From: Echinicola sp. 20G
GTDB taxonomy: Bacteria > Bacteroidota > Bacteroidia > Cytophagales > Cyclobacteriaceae
Assembly: GCF_015533855.1 (NCBI RefSeq)
Contig: NZ_AP024154.1
Coordinates: forward strand, 3,354,501 to 3,418,500
Direction of reading: 5' to 3'
Length of the DNA stretch: 64,000 nucleotides
In this document: piece after piece, positions 7,796 through 16,730 of the stretch
Numbering within the stretch: position 1 is the stretch's first letter
Layout of the letters: each line of letters starts with the position of its first letter
Made by a program: the position numbers and the translations under genes
The notes under the pieces: generated by a model
What the model saw: only the letters and a program-made list of their open reading frames with translations
Database searches by the model: none
What the model was told of the DNA's origin: nothing

Positions 7796-9376
7796 CAAAG
7801 GAGAAACTCTCTTGAAGTGAGTGATTTTTATCCATTTGTCTTCGAAAATATCCACAGGGACATAGTGGTTGTTTTCCGTAATATGGTTGACATCATTTAC
7901 AAAATTCACTTCTTCCGGGTAAGCATGTTTGTAGTATTTGTAGATAAACACTTGAAATTCTTCTGGTTGCTGATCAAGACGGACTTTTTCTTTGAAGCCA
8001 TCCAAAGTAAGTGCTTGAGGGACTTTATTGTAGTTTCCAGTAATTACTTTGCTGCTCTTCACCAGAAAGTCGTGTGAAACTAAAGGGAAAGAAGAATCAC
8101 TTTTTTCCATTGCTTTTGTAAATTCCTCTTTCAAATGTGGGTAGTTTTTTAAATGCTTTTGATATCCAACAGATATAAAAGTGGGCAATATGAGTAGAAT
8201 GACTAACGATACTGTTTTGATGGGTTTGGGACCTAATAGCAATGCACCTGCAAAAAGAATATAGTATGTTCCCAATTTCCAATCTAGCGCTCCAAAGGCT
8301 ATGAAACCACCAAATGCTATCCAAAGTGAGCAGAAGCGGTTCCAAAAAAAATTGTCCATCCATCTTTTACTTTCCAAAGCAATGTTTACTGAGAAAGGGA
8401 CTAAGAGAATGATAAGGTGTCTGGGATTCAGGTAAATAGGGTTGTAATAGGAAAAACTAGTACTCATGAACCAAAAGCCTAAGATCAGACAAATTGTACT
8501 AAGGGCAAAGATCAACGATAAATCTCTTTTGTTTTTAAAAGCCCTAAAAATCCCAGGAACTGATAAAATAAACCAGACCCAATACGCTCTTTCGACAAAG
8601 GTAAAAACAGGGGAATAGCTGATCCGCTGAAGCATAACTTTCCAGTCTTTGTCAAAATAAGTATATGGTGAGATATAATGACCGTCTTGAATACTTTTGA
8701 AGCGAAACAAAGGATCTTCAAATTTCAAAGAAAAATAAGTAAGATAGCCAATGGCTATGATTACCAAAGAACTAAAAAAATAAACATAAAACAGCCTTTG
8801 TGCTTTGTTTCGGAAATCTAACCACCATAGCATTAAAGGAAGTGGAGCCAGAAATATGATGGTTTCTTTTGTGCAGAAACCAACAAAGAAAGCTGTGGAC
8901 ATGAGCAGAGCGGACCATAAAGGTTTTTGTTGACGATAGAATGCAGCAAAAAGAATTAAGGCCGTCCAAAATACCAAAGCAGCATCAGGATAAATTTTGG
9001 TCAAAAAGTGGAGTAAATAAACATTACTTACAAAGAAAAGCACAAAGAACCCTTTGGAGGCTGGGTTGGGAAGGATTTTCCAAATCAATAGCATTGCCCC
9101 TAAATAGTAAACCAAAGATGAAAGTGAAGCCAAATGATCGTTGTAGCCAAAGAGAAAAGTGATCAAGCCAGAAAATATATAAGCTCCCCATCGACTAGTA
9201 AAATGGTCATCGGTCAGCACCTCTTCACCCATCCAAAACCTTTGGCCAAGTTCAAGGTAAGAGACATCATCGCTGAAAGTAATCCCATCATAGCCAAATA
9301 TCCAATAGGCTACCAGAAAGAAAACCCCAGCAACTAATATTAAATATTGCTGGTTTTGATTGAGTTGATGAGGCAT
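7709..9376 (-). CDS. GT-C fold membrane glycosyltransferase (ArnT/PMT-like)
   Basis: A 555-residue polytopic membrane protein with about a dozen predicted helices and a soluble C-terminal part (from about 430). The N-terminal periplasmic loop has the acidic FSDDVSYLELGQRFWMGE motif, and a later CTKETIIFLAPLPLMLWW loop matches the glycosyltransferase 39/PMT_2 pattern. Such enzymes move a sugar from a polyprenyl-phosphate carrier to protein or lipid at the periplasmic face. Donor and acceptor are unknown. The 3' end overlaps the DUF5777 gene by 87 bases on the opposite strand. Confidence 0.75.
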   Translation of the reverse strand: MPHQLNQNQQYLILVAGVFFLVAYWIFGYDGITFSDDVSYLELGQRFWMGEEVLTDDHFTSRWGAYIFSGLITFLFGYNDHLASLSSLVYYLGAMLLIWKILPNPASKGFFVLFFVSNVYLLHFLTKIYPDAALVFWTALILFAAFYRQQKPLWSALLMSTAFFVGFCTKETIIFLAPLPLMLWWLDFRNKAQRLFYVYFFSSLVIIAIGYLTYFSLKFEDPLFRFKSIQDGHYISPYTYFDKDWKVMLQRISYSPVFTFVERAYWVWFILSVPGIFRAFKNKRDLSLIFALSTICLILGFWFMSTSFSYYNPIYLNPRHLIILLVPFSVNIALESKRWMDNFFWNRFCSLWIAFGGFIAFGALDWKLGTYYILFAGALLLGPKPIKTVSLVILLILPTFISVGYQKHLKNYPHLKEEFTKAMEKSDSSFPLVSHDFLVKSSKVITGNYNKVPQALTLDGFKEKVRLDQQPEEFQVFIYKYYKHAYPEEVNFVNDVNHITENNHYVPVDIFEDKWIKITHFKRVSPLSPFSNSEYAINIKPYSELFSWSSIATGQ

Positions 9377-9435
9377 ATAGACTTCAAATAGACTGGCAAA
9401 ACAATGCTTTGCCAGTGCACGTAATAATTAAAAAT

Positions 9436-9450
9436 TGACAATTCGTGTCA
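9436..9450. promoter_or_regulatory. TGACA-N5-TGTCA inverted repeat
   Basis: A 15-base inverted repeat lies in the divergent gap between the GT-C gene and the WYL regulator, about 57-71 bases before the regulator start. It may be the autoregulatory site of that regulator. Its half sites resemble the FNR-like sites near 18.3 and 21 kb, but the spacing is 5 instead of 2. Confidence 0.35.
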
Positions 9451-9506
9451 CTAAACTGCACTTTTATTTACTAAAACCTAAATTGCATTCTGAAATTTAA
9501 TGGGTC

Positions 9507-10445
9507 ATGGCTAAAACTAAAAGTGTAGAGCAACAAAAAATACTGAGGGTCTTTAAATTAATTAATTTGCTCCGTTCTAATGTAGGTAAACCAGTAGGTC
9601 GATTAGCTGAGTCTTTAGGGACTGATAGACGTACTATCTACAGGTATTTTAATCTTTTGAAAGAGCTGGGTTTTCAGGTAAAAAAACAATATGGAAAGTT
9701 TAAGATTGAGGACCGAATAGACCATCATCAGGATTCTTTTTATGGAACTTTCACTGAAGATGAAACTTCCTACATCATTGATTTGATGAATAAAGGAGTG
9801 AAGAAAAACCTATTGAAGGATTCTATACTTCAGAAGGTTCATATAAGATCTGATTTTCAGCAAAGTGTCTCTCAACTTTTTAATGCGCACTTAGGAATGT
9901 TTGTAGATGAAATTAGTGATGCCATTAAAAATAAGTTGCAAGTAACGCTCAAAGATTATTATTCACTGAGCAGTGACTCCATTTCTGATAGGTTGATTGA
10001 GCCGGTGGCTTTTAACAATAACTTTGAATCAGTATATGCCTTGGAGGTGTCCAGTAAAGAAATGAAACTGTTCAAACTAGAAAGAATTGGCGAGGTACAT
10101 GTGAGTGCCAAGAAGCAGGAGTATGAGCCATTACACGAAGTTTTGGAGCAGGGTCTTTTTGGTTTTACGGGAAAGGATCAATTTAAAGTAAAGCTTAAAT
10201 TGTCAAAAAAAGCCTACCAATTACTAATGGAAGAGCATCCTGATGCCAAGCCTTTCACTTATGTCCAAGGTGGACGATATTATTTTGAATCTGAGATTCC
10301 AGAGTTACCTGGCGTCGGTAGGTTTATTTTGGGATTGCCGGGAGAGGTAGAACTGGAAGAAGGGGAGGATCTGAAGGCTTATTTGGAAGAACAAATAAAA
10401 AAGGCTGAAAATATTTTTTCAGCCTTCCAACATAATAAAGTATAA
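9507..10445 (+). CDS. HTH/WYL-type transcriptional regulator
   Basis: A 312-residue protein. The N-terminal winged helix-turn-helix is VFKLINLLRSNVGKPVGRLAESLGTDRRTIYRYFNLLKELGFQVKK (about residues 12-57). The remainder resembles WYL-domain regulators: LQVTLKDYYSLSSDSISDRLIEPVAF and the C-terminal effector part, which includes a WCX-like segment. Such regulators sense ligands or nucleic acids. The 3' coding end contains a hairpin that serves as a terminator for the convergent lipoprotein gene. The target is not evident; a 15-base inverted repeat upstream suggests autoregulation. Confidence 0.8.
   Translation: MAKTKSVEQQKILRVFKLINLLRSNVGKPVGRLAESLGTDRRTIYRYFNLLKELGFQVKKQYGKFKIEDRIDHHQDSFYGTFTEDETSYIIDLMNKGVKKNLLKDSILQKVHIRSDFQQSVSQLFNAHLGMFVDEISDAIKNKLQVTLKDYYSLSSDSISDRLIEPVAFNNNFESVYALEVSSKEMKLFKLERIGEVHVSAKKQEYEPLHEVLEQGLFGFTGKDQFKVKLKLSKKAYQLLMEEHPDAKPFTYVQGGRYYFESEIPELPGVGRFILGLPGEVELEEGEDLKAYLEEQIKKAENIFSAFQHNKV
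10389..10426 (-). terminator. Terminator embedded in the opposing coding end
   Basis: On the minus strand, a perfect 11-bp stem AAGGCTGAAAA / TTTTCAGCCTT (10401-10426, loop of 4) is followed by a TTTTTATTTG run. It terminates the lipoprotein gene ending at 10457 while lying inside the last 15 codons of the convergent WYL regulator. Confidence 0.75.
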
Positions 10446-10456
10446 CTTGTGGTAGT

Positions 10457-11038
10457 CTACTTTAGTTGAATTAATTTTATGTATCCATCTCCTTCGTGCC
10501 TAAAGACTCCTGCCACTTCTGCGTTTGTGGCTAGATCTGCTTCCAAATCATTACAAAGAGAAGTACAAATGATGGGGATTTCCCCAAGCAATTTGTAGCC
10601 AAGTTCCACACTTCCGTAAACAAGATTGGTAGGGTTGTATGCACTCGATTTAAGGGGTATTTCAAATGTTGTGTTTGAGCTAACTGGCTCTTTTGAAATT
10701 TCTGAAAGCAAAGTGTATTTTACATAATACATGTCCGAGGCACTGTGATAAGCCTCTTCTTTTCGAATGCTCAATTCATAATTATTACCAATCTCATAGT
10801 TAAAGCCCTCAATATCATGGATAGCTATTTCAGACCACTCATCTGGTCCTTTTTGGTGGCTAAACTGAACCCTTAACCATAACGTAGGATTGTCAACATC
10901 ATTGTTTTTGACTATAGGGTAATGTTGCACACTAATTACCTCTTCTTTCATTGGAGTTTCTTCCATACAGGACACCAAAGCCACTATTGATACCAGCAGA
11001 AGACTAGCAATTGGACATTTCTTTAAAAATATTTTCAT
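10457..11038 (-). CDS. Lipoprotein of unknown function
   Basis: A 193-residue predicted lipoprotein: signal SLLLVSIVALVSC with the lipid-accepting Cys at about residue 24, followed by an acidic linker (MEETPMKEEV). The mature part is beta-rich (NPTLWLRVQFSHQ, EISKEPVSSNTTFEIPL) and has two Cys (ICTSLCNDLEADLATNAEVAG). The last part looks like a small domain closing with FRHEGDGYIKLIQL. I do not recognise a family. It is monocistronic and convergent with the WYL regulator. Confidence 0.75.
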   Translation of the reverse strand: MKIFLKKCPIASLLLVSIVALVSCMEETPMKEEVISVQHYPIVKNNDVDNPTLWLRVQFSHQKGPDEWSEIAIHDIEGFNYEIGNNYELSIRKEEAYHSASDMYYVKYTLLSEISKEPVSSNTTFEIPLKSSAYNPTNLVYGSVELGYKLLGEIPIICTSLCNDLEADLATNAEVAGVFRHEGDGYIKLIQLK

Positions 11039-11234
11039 TGGTCAAAACATTGATAATTAGAATGTATTTTATTTGATACATCCATTCGCAATAAGAGTGC
11101 CATAAGTACACCTTTATTTAGAGGAACAACCGAGAATACTGTTCCCTTAAAATCACTTTTTGACCACCATTATGATTCTTGTTTAATGTAGTCTAATAAA
11201 TTTTTATATTCAGCCCTCACTTAATTTAGATTTT

Positions 11235-12710
11235 ATGAAAAGATCGATACTTTCAGTATTAACATTTTTAGGGATTTCATTGTCCCTTATGGCCCAGGAA
11301 AAACTAAACTCTGACTCTTCTGCTACCTCCAAGCATCAGGTTACCATAAAAGGAAAGTCCGTACCTTATACTGCCACGGTTGGGACGCAGCCAGTTTGGG
11401 ACAATGATGGTAAAGAAGTGGCTTACCTTTTCTACACTTATTATGAGCGTACAGATATTTCTGATAAAGCCAATAGGCCTTTGGTAATTTCATTCAATGG
11501 TGGTCCGGGGTCGGCTTCGATTTGGATGCATATTGCCTATACTGGACCTGTTTTGTTAAATATTGATGATGAAGGTAACCCTGTTCAACCTTATGGGGTG
11601 AAAGATAATCCGCATTCAATCTTGGATGTAGCAGATATTGTCTATGTGGATCCAGTAAATACCGGTTATTCCAGGATAACTGACAAGGAAGCAAAACGAT
11701 CCATGTTTTTTGGAGTAAATGCAGATATTGATTATTTGGCAGAATGGGTTAGGACGTTTGTTAACCGCCAAAATAGGTGGGCTTCACCAAAGTTCTTGAT
11801 TGGGGAAAGTTATGGCACTACCCGTGTATCAGGTTTGGTCAATAGGTTGCAGGGCAATGAGTGGATGTATTTTAATGGGGTAGTTTTGGTTTCTCCTACA
11901 GATTTAGGGATCGATCGGGATGGGCCAATCGCTGCTGCGAACTACCTCCCTTATTATGCTGCGACGGCTTGGTATCATGGGGTGCTGGATCCAAGTCTAC
12001 AAAGTAAGGACTTAGAGGAGATATTGCCCGAAGTGGAAGAGTTTACTGTTAGTGAATTGATTCCTGCTATGGTAAAAGGTGGTTTTTTGGAAGAAGAAAG
12101 AAAAGTTTCCTTAGCCAAGAAAATGTCTCTTTACTCAGGCTTGGATGAACAAGTAATTTTAGAACATAATTTAGCAGTTCCTACAAGCTACTTCTGGAAA
12201 GAGTTGTTAAGGGATAAGGGATTGACCATAGGCCGCTTGGATAGTCGATACAGGGGGGTTGATAGGCAAGATGCTGGTACACGATATGACCATGACCCAG
12301 CTTTAACGGCTTGGAACCACGCATTTGCTCCTGCATTCAATGACTATATGATCAATGGTCTGAATTTTAAGACTGATTTAAATTATTACCTTTTTGGCCC
12401 AGTTCATCCATGGGATAGGTCTGGGGATAGGACAGGAGAGAATTTACGTTCTGCTGTAGCTCAAAATCCTTATTTGCATGTCATGATCCAATCGGGATAC
12501 TATGATGGAGGTACTGATTATTTTAATGCCAAGTATTCCATGTGGCAAATGGATCCAAGTGGAAAGTTAAAAGATAGATTGGAATGGAAAGGATACCGAA
12601 GTGGACACATGATGTACTTGAGGGCTGAAGACTTGGAAACAGCTAATGATGACATTAGGGACTTTATCCAAAAGGCTTTGCCAGAAAAAGGAGCTCCTGC
12701 AAAATATTAA
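11235..12710 (+). CDS. S10 family serine carboxypeptidase, secreted
   Basis: A 491-residue secreted peptidase-S10 enzyme with signal peptide (ending LSLMAQ). The oxyanion region is FNGGPGSASIWMH, the nucleophile is Ser192 in GESYGT, and the other triad members are likely Asp424 (SGYYDGGTD) and His458 (SGHMMY). It should remove C-terminal residues from peptides in the periplasm or outside the cell. Bacterial S10 members are common in Bacteroidota. Its stop overlaps the convergent GluQRS-like gene by 4 bases, and its terminator sits inside that gene. Confidence 0.93.
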   Translation: MKRSILSVLTFLGISLSLMAQEKLNSDSSATSKHQVTIKGKSVPYTATVGTQPVWDNDGKEVAYLFYTYYERTDISDKANRPLVISFNGGPGSASIWMHIAYTGPVLLNIDDEGNPVQPYGVKDNPHSILDVADIVYVDPVNTGYSRITDKEAKRSMFFGVNADIDYLAEWVRTFVNRQNRWASPKFLIGESYGTTRVSGLVNRLQGNEWMYFNGVVLVSPTDLGIDRDGPIAAANYLPYYAATAWYHGVLDPSLQSKDLEEILPEVEEFTVSELIPAMVKGGFLEEERKVSLAKKMSLYSGLDEQVILEHNLAVPTSYFWKELLRDKGLTIGRLDSRYRGVDRQDAGTRYDHDPALTAWNHAFAPAFNDYMINGLNFKTDLNYYLFGPVHPWDRSGDRTGENLRSAVAQNPYLHVMIQSGYYDGGTDYFNAKYSMWQMDPSGKLKDRLEWKGYRSGHMMYLRAEDLETANDDIRDFIQKALPEKGAPAKY

Positions 12711-13627
12711 TCTTGGACAGCCGGGTTTATCCCGGCTTTTTTTATAAATGCCTCTTGGAAGGTGCTTAAGTCATGGACTGTATTTTCAAACTGTAGGATT
12801 TTACCAAGCATTTGGTAGATGTCTTCTTTGTGGGCACCAGCCTTTCTCAATGCTTGAATGGACTTAGCTCCTTTGGACTTGGACAGCTTTTGCATGTTGT
12901 TATCCCTAACCAGCTCGTGGTGGTAAAAGACAGTTTTAGTAAACCTGTTGTTTTGGATTTTTTTTGCCAAATGCAACTGCATCAATGTGGAGTCATAGAG
13001 GTCTTGTCCTCTTACTATCAGGTCCACACCATAGTAGATGTCATCCACCAATGAAGCTAACTGATAAGCGGGCATATGGTCTTTTTTTCTTACTATAAAA
13101 TTTTGCTGTTTTTCTGGAAGTCTTGTCGTTATTTTAGCTTCAAAGAGACTTCTTATTTTGATGTTTTTTTGATCGGTAAGAAAGCGCCAGTTTACTTGAT
13201 CTTGAAATAGATTTAATCCTTTAGTTATGCAAGTGCCGGGGTAACTTCCTTCATCTGTTTTTTCAAAAATATCCTTTCTGCTACAATCACAGGCAAATAA
13301 TTGATGGGTTCCTATAAGATGTTGTAAGACTTCTTCATAAAAATTCAATCGATGGGTTTGGGAGTAAAAGTTTTTATAGGCCTGGTAGTCTTTTGGGCCT
13401 TGGTCCCAAGGTATTTCCAAGTAGTTTAGTGTGTCGAAAATATCCTCCACGTAGGCTTCCCTTACTCTGTTTTGATCGAGGTCATCGATTCTTAGCATGA
13501 TCTTGGCTTCAAAGTGTTTGGCTAATGAAGCGGTAATGGCAAACGACAATGCATTCCCCAAATGTAAATAACCGCTTGGTGTTGGTGCCAATCTGGTTAA
13601 TTTAAACTTTAAAGCATTATCGGGCAT
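12707..13627 (-). CDS. gluQ: Glutamyl-Q tRNA(Asp) synthetase-like (GluQRS)
   Basis: A 306-residue truncated class I aminoacyl-tRNA synthetase lacking an anticodon-binding domain, as in GluQRS, which attaches glutamate to queuosine of tRNA-Asp. The HIGH-type motif is APTPSGYLHLGNALSF (HLGN), the KMSKS-type motif is KLSKSKG, and Zn-ligand-like cysteines appear as FACDCSRKDIF and YPGTC. Because the anticodon domain of full GluRS is missing, GluRS itself is unlikely. It is convergent with, and overlaps by 4 bases, the S10 peptidase gene. Confidence 0.88.
   Translation of the reverse strand: MPDNALKFKLTRLAPTPSGYLHLGNALSFAITASLAKHFEAKIMLRIDDLDQNRVREAYVEDIFDTLNYLEIPWDQGPKDYQAYKNFYSQTHRLNFYEEVLQHLIGTHQLFACDCSRKDIFEKTDEGSYPGTCITKGLNLFQDQVNWRFLTDQKNIKIRSLFEAKITTRLPEKQQNFIVRKKDHMPAYQLASLVDDIYYGVDLIVRGQDLYDSTLMQLHLAKKIQNNRFTKTVFYHHELVRDNNMQKLSKSKGAKSIQALRKAGAHKEDIYQMLGKILQFENTVHDLSTFQEAFIKKAGINPAVQD
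12719..12743 (+). terminator. Terminator of S10 peptidase, inside the GluQRS gene
   Basis: Stem AGCCGGG / CCCGGCT (12719-12737, loop TTTAT) followed by seven T. It lies within the 3' coding end of the opposing GluQRS-like gene, the same arrangement as at 10401. Confidence 0.88.
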
Positions 13628-13770
13628 TTGATATCAGGCTGTTATGAAATTCTAAAATACAAAAGTTGGTGGATGTCAAGCAACGGTAAATGATAAAATT
13701 GCCATTTAATGCCCTAGCCAATTTATTTCGGTAACTTTAAGTAACACTTTTAAAATTTGATAATCCAATA

Positions 13771-14511
13771 ATGGAAAACGACCTAAAACTTGCCGTATTG
13801 ATAGATGCGGACAATATCCCTTCTAATTATGTGCAGGAAATGATGGAGGAAATCGCTAAATATGGAAACCCAACAGTGAAGCGAATTTATGGTGACTGGA
13901 CCCAACCTCAGTTGGCAAAATGGAAAGCAGTGCTTTTGGAAAATGCCATCACGCCCATGCAGCAATACAGCTATACCTCCGGAAAAAATGCAACAGATTC
14001 GGCAATGATCATCGATGCAATGGACATCCTGTATTCTCAAAAAGTAAATGGCTTTTGTTTGGTCTCAAGCGACAGTGACTTTACTAAGCTGGCGACAAGG
14101 CTGCGTGAAGCAAGCATGAAGGTTATAGGTATTGGAGAGAAGAAAACACCCACACCTTTTATCGCAACATGTGATAAGTTTATCTATTTGGAGATTTTGA
14201 AGCAGGAAAGCAAAGAGGATAAAGTGGATGTAGGCAAGGACACCAAAGACAGTTCTGATGTCGATAAAATCACTAGTAAAGTGATCCGCTTAATCGCCAA
14301 TACCATTTCAGATTGCGAAGATGATGATGGTTGGGCATTTTTGGGAGATGTGGGGAACTTGTTGCAAAAGAAGCAGCCAAACTTTGATTCCAGAAACTAT
14401 GGCTTTCAGAAACTGACTCCAATGATTGGTTCGATAAATAAATTTGAAATCGAGCAGCGAGAAAGTCAGAGAGGAAGACATAAGTTGATTTATGTAAGGA
14501 ATAGGAAATAA
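13771..14511 (+). CDS. NYN domain ribonuclease-like protein with LOTUS/OST-HTH
   Basis: A 246-residue protein. The N-terminal NYN (PIN-like) nuclease domain shows its acidic residues in VLIDADNIP (residues 10-18), KNATDSAMIIDAMDIL and FCLVSSDSDFTKLATRLRE. The C-terminal part (about 165-246) is an OST-HTH/LOTUS domain: GWAFLGDVGNLLQKKQPNFDSRNYGFQKLTPMIGSI. The combination is widespread in bacteria and predicted to cleave RNA, perhaps tRNA or structured RNA, guided by the LOTUS fold. No neighbour reveals its target. Confidence 0.92.
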   Translation: MENDLKLAVLIDADNIPSNYVQEMMEEIAKYGNPTVKRIYGDWTQPQLAKWKAVLLENAITPMQQYSYTSGKNATDSAMIIDAMDILYSQKVNGFCLVSSDSDFTKLATRLREASMKVIGIGEKKTPTPFIATCDKFIYLEILKQESKEDKVDVGKDTKDSSDVDKITSKVIRLIANTISDCEDDDGWAFLGDVGNLLQKKQPNFDSRNYGFQKLTPMIGSINKFEIEQRESQRGRHKLIYVRNRK

Positions 14512-14653
14512 TTTTTTTCAAGTGAAGCGAATGTAGGGGATTGAAATAAAAAAATATTTAAATGCGATTCACGGATAAAAATTTTGGATTTATTTGTTGG
14601 TTTTCTGTGGGTTAACCTATTTAAAAAAATGACAAACATTACTTTTTTGGTAT

Positions 14654-14666
14654 TAGTACTGTACTA
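14654..14666. promoter_or_regulatory. 13-bp palindrome upstream of the M48 gene
   Basis: TAGTAC-T-GTACTA lies 121-133 bases before the M48 peptidase start. It may be an operator; there is no further support. Confidence 0.25.
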
Positions 14667-14786
14667 TCAAAAAATGTTCTCCTAACTTGCATTAAAAAAC
14701 AGCCTTCGTCTGAATTTGAGCCCTCATGGTTTATTTTGGTCTGGCATCTTTTTTGGTTTGAACCTATTAATCAATTATTAAAAGAC

Positions 14787-15581
14787 ATGTTGAAACGAAT
14801 ATCAGTTTTATTATTAGCAGCTTTGGTTTTGTACAGCTGTGCAACTGTTCCTTTGAGTGGCAGGAAGCAATTAAGTTTGGTGGATAACTCAGAAGTGCTT
14901 CCCATGGCCTTTCAACAGTACAATGAAGTAAAGTCAGAAAGTAAAGTGGTTACCAATACCGCTGATGGTGAGAGTGTGGTGAGAGTTGGTAAAAGAGTAG
15001 CTACTGCAGTCGAATCTTACCTGAATGATAATGGCTATGGAGATATATTAGAAGGATTTCAATGGGAATTTAACCTGATTCAAGATGATCAGGTAAATGC
15101 TTGGTGTATGCCAGGAGGAAAAGTAGCTTTTTATACTGGAATTCTTCCAGTTTGCCAAAATGATGAAGGCATTGCAGTGGTAATGGGGCATGAGGTGGCT
15201 CACGCCATTGCCAGTCATGCCAGAGAGAGAATGTCCCAAGGATTGGTAGCGAATGGCCTTTTAGGAGGAGTACAGGCGGCACTTGGTCAAAACCCTACTT
15301 TGACAGAAACGATTTTTATGCAAGCTGTTGGTATGGGAAGTCAAGTAGGGATGCTGAAATTCTCTAGAGACCAGGAGCTGGAAGCTGACCAATTGGGTCT
15401 GATTTTCATGGCTATAGCAGGATATGATCCTCGCGTAGCACCTGAGTTTTGGGAAAGAATGGAAGCCAGTTCAGGAGGAGAAGCTCCACCTGAGTTCTTG
15501 TCCACTCACCCCGGTCCAGATAGAAGGATAGATGAGCTTAAGTCACAAATGCCGGAAGCTTTGAAATACTATAAGCAATAA
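14787..15581 (+). CDS. M48 family metallopeptidase, lipoprotein
   Basis: A 264-residue Zn peptidase of the BepA/LoiP type. The lipobox is LVLYSCA; the zinc motif is HEVAH (His135, Glu136, His139) in VVMGHEVAHAIASHARERM, and a third ligand Glu is in RDQELEADQLG. The C-terminus has STHPGPDRRIDELKS, as in M48C enzymes that degrade misassembled outer-membrane proteins. The ATG at 14787 is chosen because it directly precedes the signal peptide; a longer frame begins at 14736 but adds a non-signal stretch. It is monocistronic with its own terminator. Confidence 0.92.
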   Translation: MLKRISVLLLAALVLYSCATVPLSGRKQLSLVDNSEVLPMAFQQYNEVKSESKVVTNTADGESVVRVGKRVATAVESYLNDNGYGDILEGFQWEFNLIQDDQVNAWCMPGGKVAFYTGILPVCQNDEGIAVVMGHEVAHAIASHARERMSQGLVANGLLGGVQAALGQNPTLTETIFMQAVGMGSQVGMLKFSRDQELEADQLGLIFMAIAGYDPRVAPEFWERMEASSGGEAPPEFLSTHPGPDRRIDELKSQMPEALKYYKQ

Positions 15582-15610
15582 TTTCTTAGGATAACACCAA
15601 AAAAATAGAG

Positions 15611-15641
15611 GCTGCAGTCACTGAGGATTGCAGCTTTTTTT
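15611..15641 (+). terminator. Terminator of the M48 gene
   Basis: Stem GCTGCAGTC / GATTGCAGC (one G-T pair) followed by TTTTTTT. Confidence 0.85.
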
Positions 15642-15745
15642 ATGCTTTTCACTGAAAATGGGGATTCATAGATGGCGTTTAATTCGTTTATTGTAGATGG
15701 AAATTAATTGGTTTTAAGGGGTAATCCCTTTTTTGTTTTGTTTCG

Positions 15746-16681
15746 ATGAAAAAAATATCAATTCTTACCATTTTAATGGTAGCAATGAGTTTAACTCTGG
15801 GGAAGGCCCAAAATTTAAAGCTTGATAAAAAGCTTCAAGAAAAACTAGGGCCTCTGATCAGCCAATTTCATGGTACTGCTGGGATATATGTGGAGCACCT
15901 CTCCTCAGGAAAATATGCTGCGGTTAACGCTGATACCATTTTTCCTACAGCCAGTATAGTGAAGATTCCCATTTTGGTAGGTGTGTTTCAGAAGATCGCA
16001 GATGGGGAGCTCGATTACCATCAGCCCATGGTTTACCATGATTCCATCAAATATGGTGGCTCGGGGCTCATGCAGTTTTTTAAAGACAGTACCGCGACAG
16101 ATTTAAGTACGCTTTTAGCCTTGATGATTAGCTACAGTGATAATACTACCTCGCTTTGGAACCAAGCTTTGGCTGGAAGTGGGGAAACCATCAATCCCAT
16201 TTTGTCATCATACGGTTTTGAGTTTACCAGGGTGAATTCCAGAACCAAGGGTAGAGAAGAGAACTGGAAGCAATATGGATGGGGGCAAACGACACCAAAA
16301 GAAATGGCTAATCTTCTCAAGATGATCAGGAAGGGTGAAATAGTCAATCGGGCAGCTTCTGAAAGAATGTATCGCCTTATGACCAATATTTATTATGATG
16401 ATTATGCACTTTCCCAGATTCCTCCCTACATACAAACAGCCTCTAAGCAGGGAATGGTGAATGCTTCTCGTTCTGAATTGGTGATGGTGAATGCTCCGCA
16501 TGGAGACTATGTTTTTTATATCGCTACCAAGAATAATGAGGATAAGAGTTGGAAGCCGGACAATGAGTCCTGGGTTTTAGCGCGGAAAGTTTCTGCCCTG
16601 CTTTGGGAGTATTTTGAGCCAAAGTATGAATGGAAACCAGCTCAAGGTATTGGAGACTTTCAAGAAGGGCTGAGTTATTGA
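15746..16681 (+). CDS. Class A beta-lactamase-like serine hydrolase
   Basis: A 311-residue exported protein (signal ending GKAQ) of the class A beta-lactamase/transpeptidase fold. The active site is SIVK (Ser70-x-x-Lys73, numbered from this start), and the YSDNT loop matches SDN. The usual KTG is replaced by KQGMVN, and the omega-loop region reads SRTKGREENWKQYGWGQTTPKEMANLL. The altered third motif leaves real beta-lactamase activity in doubt; it may be a peptidoglycan-related hydrolase. It is convergent with the CMD gene and shares a bidirectional terminator. Confidence 0.85.
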   Translation: MKKISILTILMVAMSLTLGKAQNLKLDKKLQEKLGPLISQFHGTAGIYVEHLSSGKYAAVNADTIFPTASIVKIPILVGVFQKIADGELDYHQPMVYHDSIKYGGSGLMQFFKDSTATDLSTLLALMISYSDNTTSLWNQALAGSGETINPILSSYGFEFTRVNSRTKGREENWKQYGWGQTTPKEMANLLKMIRKGEIVNRAASERMYRLMTNIYYDDYALSQIPPYIQTASKQGMVNASRSELVMVNAPHGDYVFYIATKNNEDKSWKPDNESWVLARKVSALLWEYFEPKYEWKPAQGIGDFQEGLSY

Positions 16682-16687
16682 GAAATG

Positions 16688-16729
16688 AGTTTGTTGGTCT
16701 TTCAATCAACTTTGAAAGACCAACAAACT
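16688..16729. terminator. Bidirectional terminator, perfect 18-bp stem
   Basis: Arms of 18 bases (AGTTTGTTGGTCTTTCAA and its complement) with a 6-base loop fill the 49-base gap between two convergent genes. It lacks a long T-run on either side but is well placed to separate them. Confidence 0.8.
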
Positions 16730-16730
16730 A

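Noticed and set aside
14520..14700. Possible ncRNA before the M48 gene
   Set aside because: Only a 13-base palindrome is seen, with no promoter and terminator pair.
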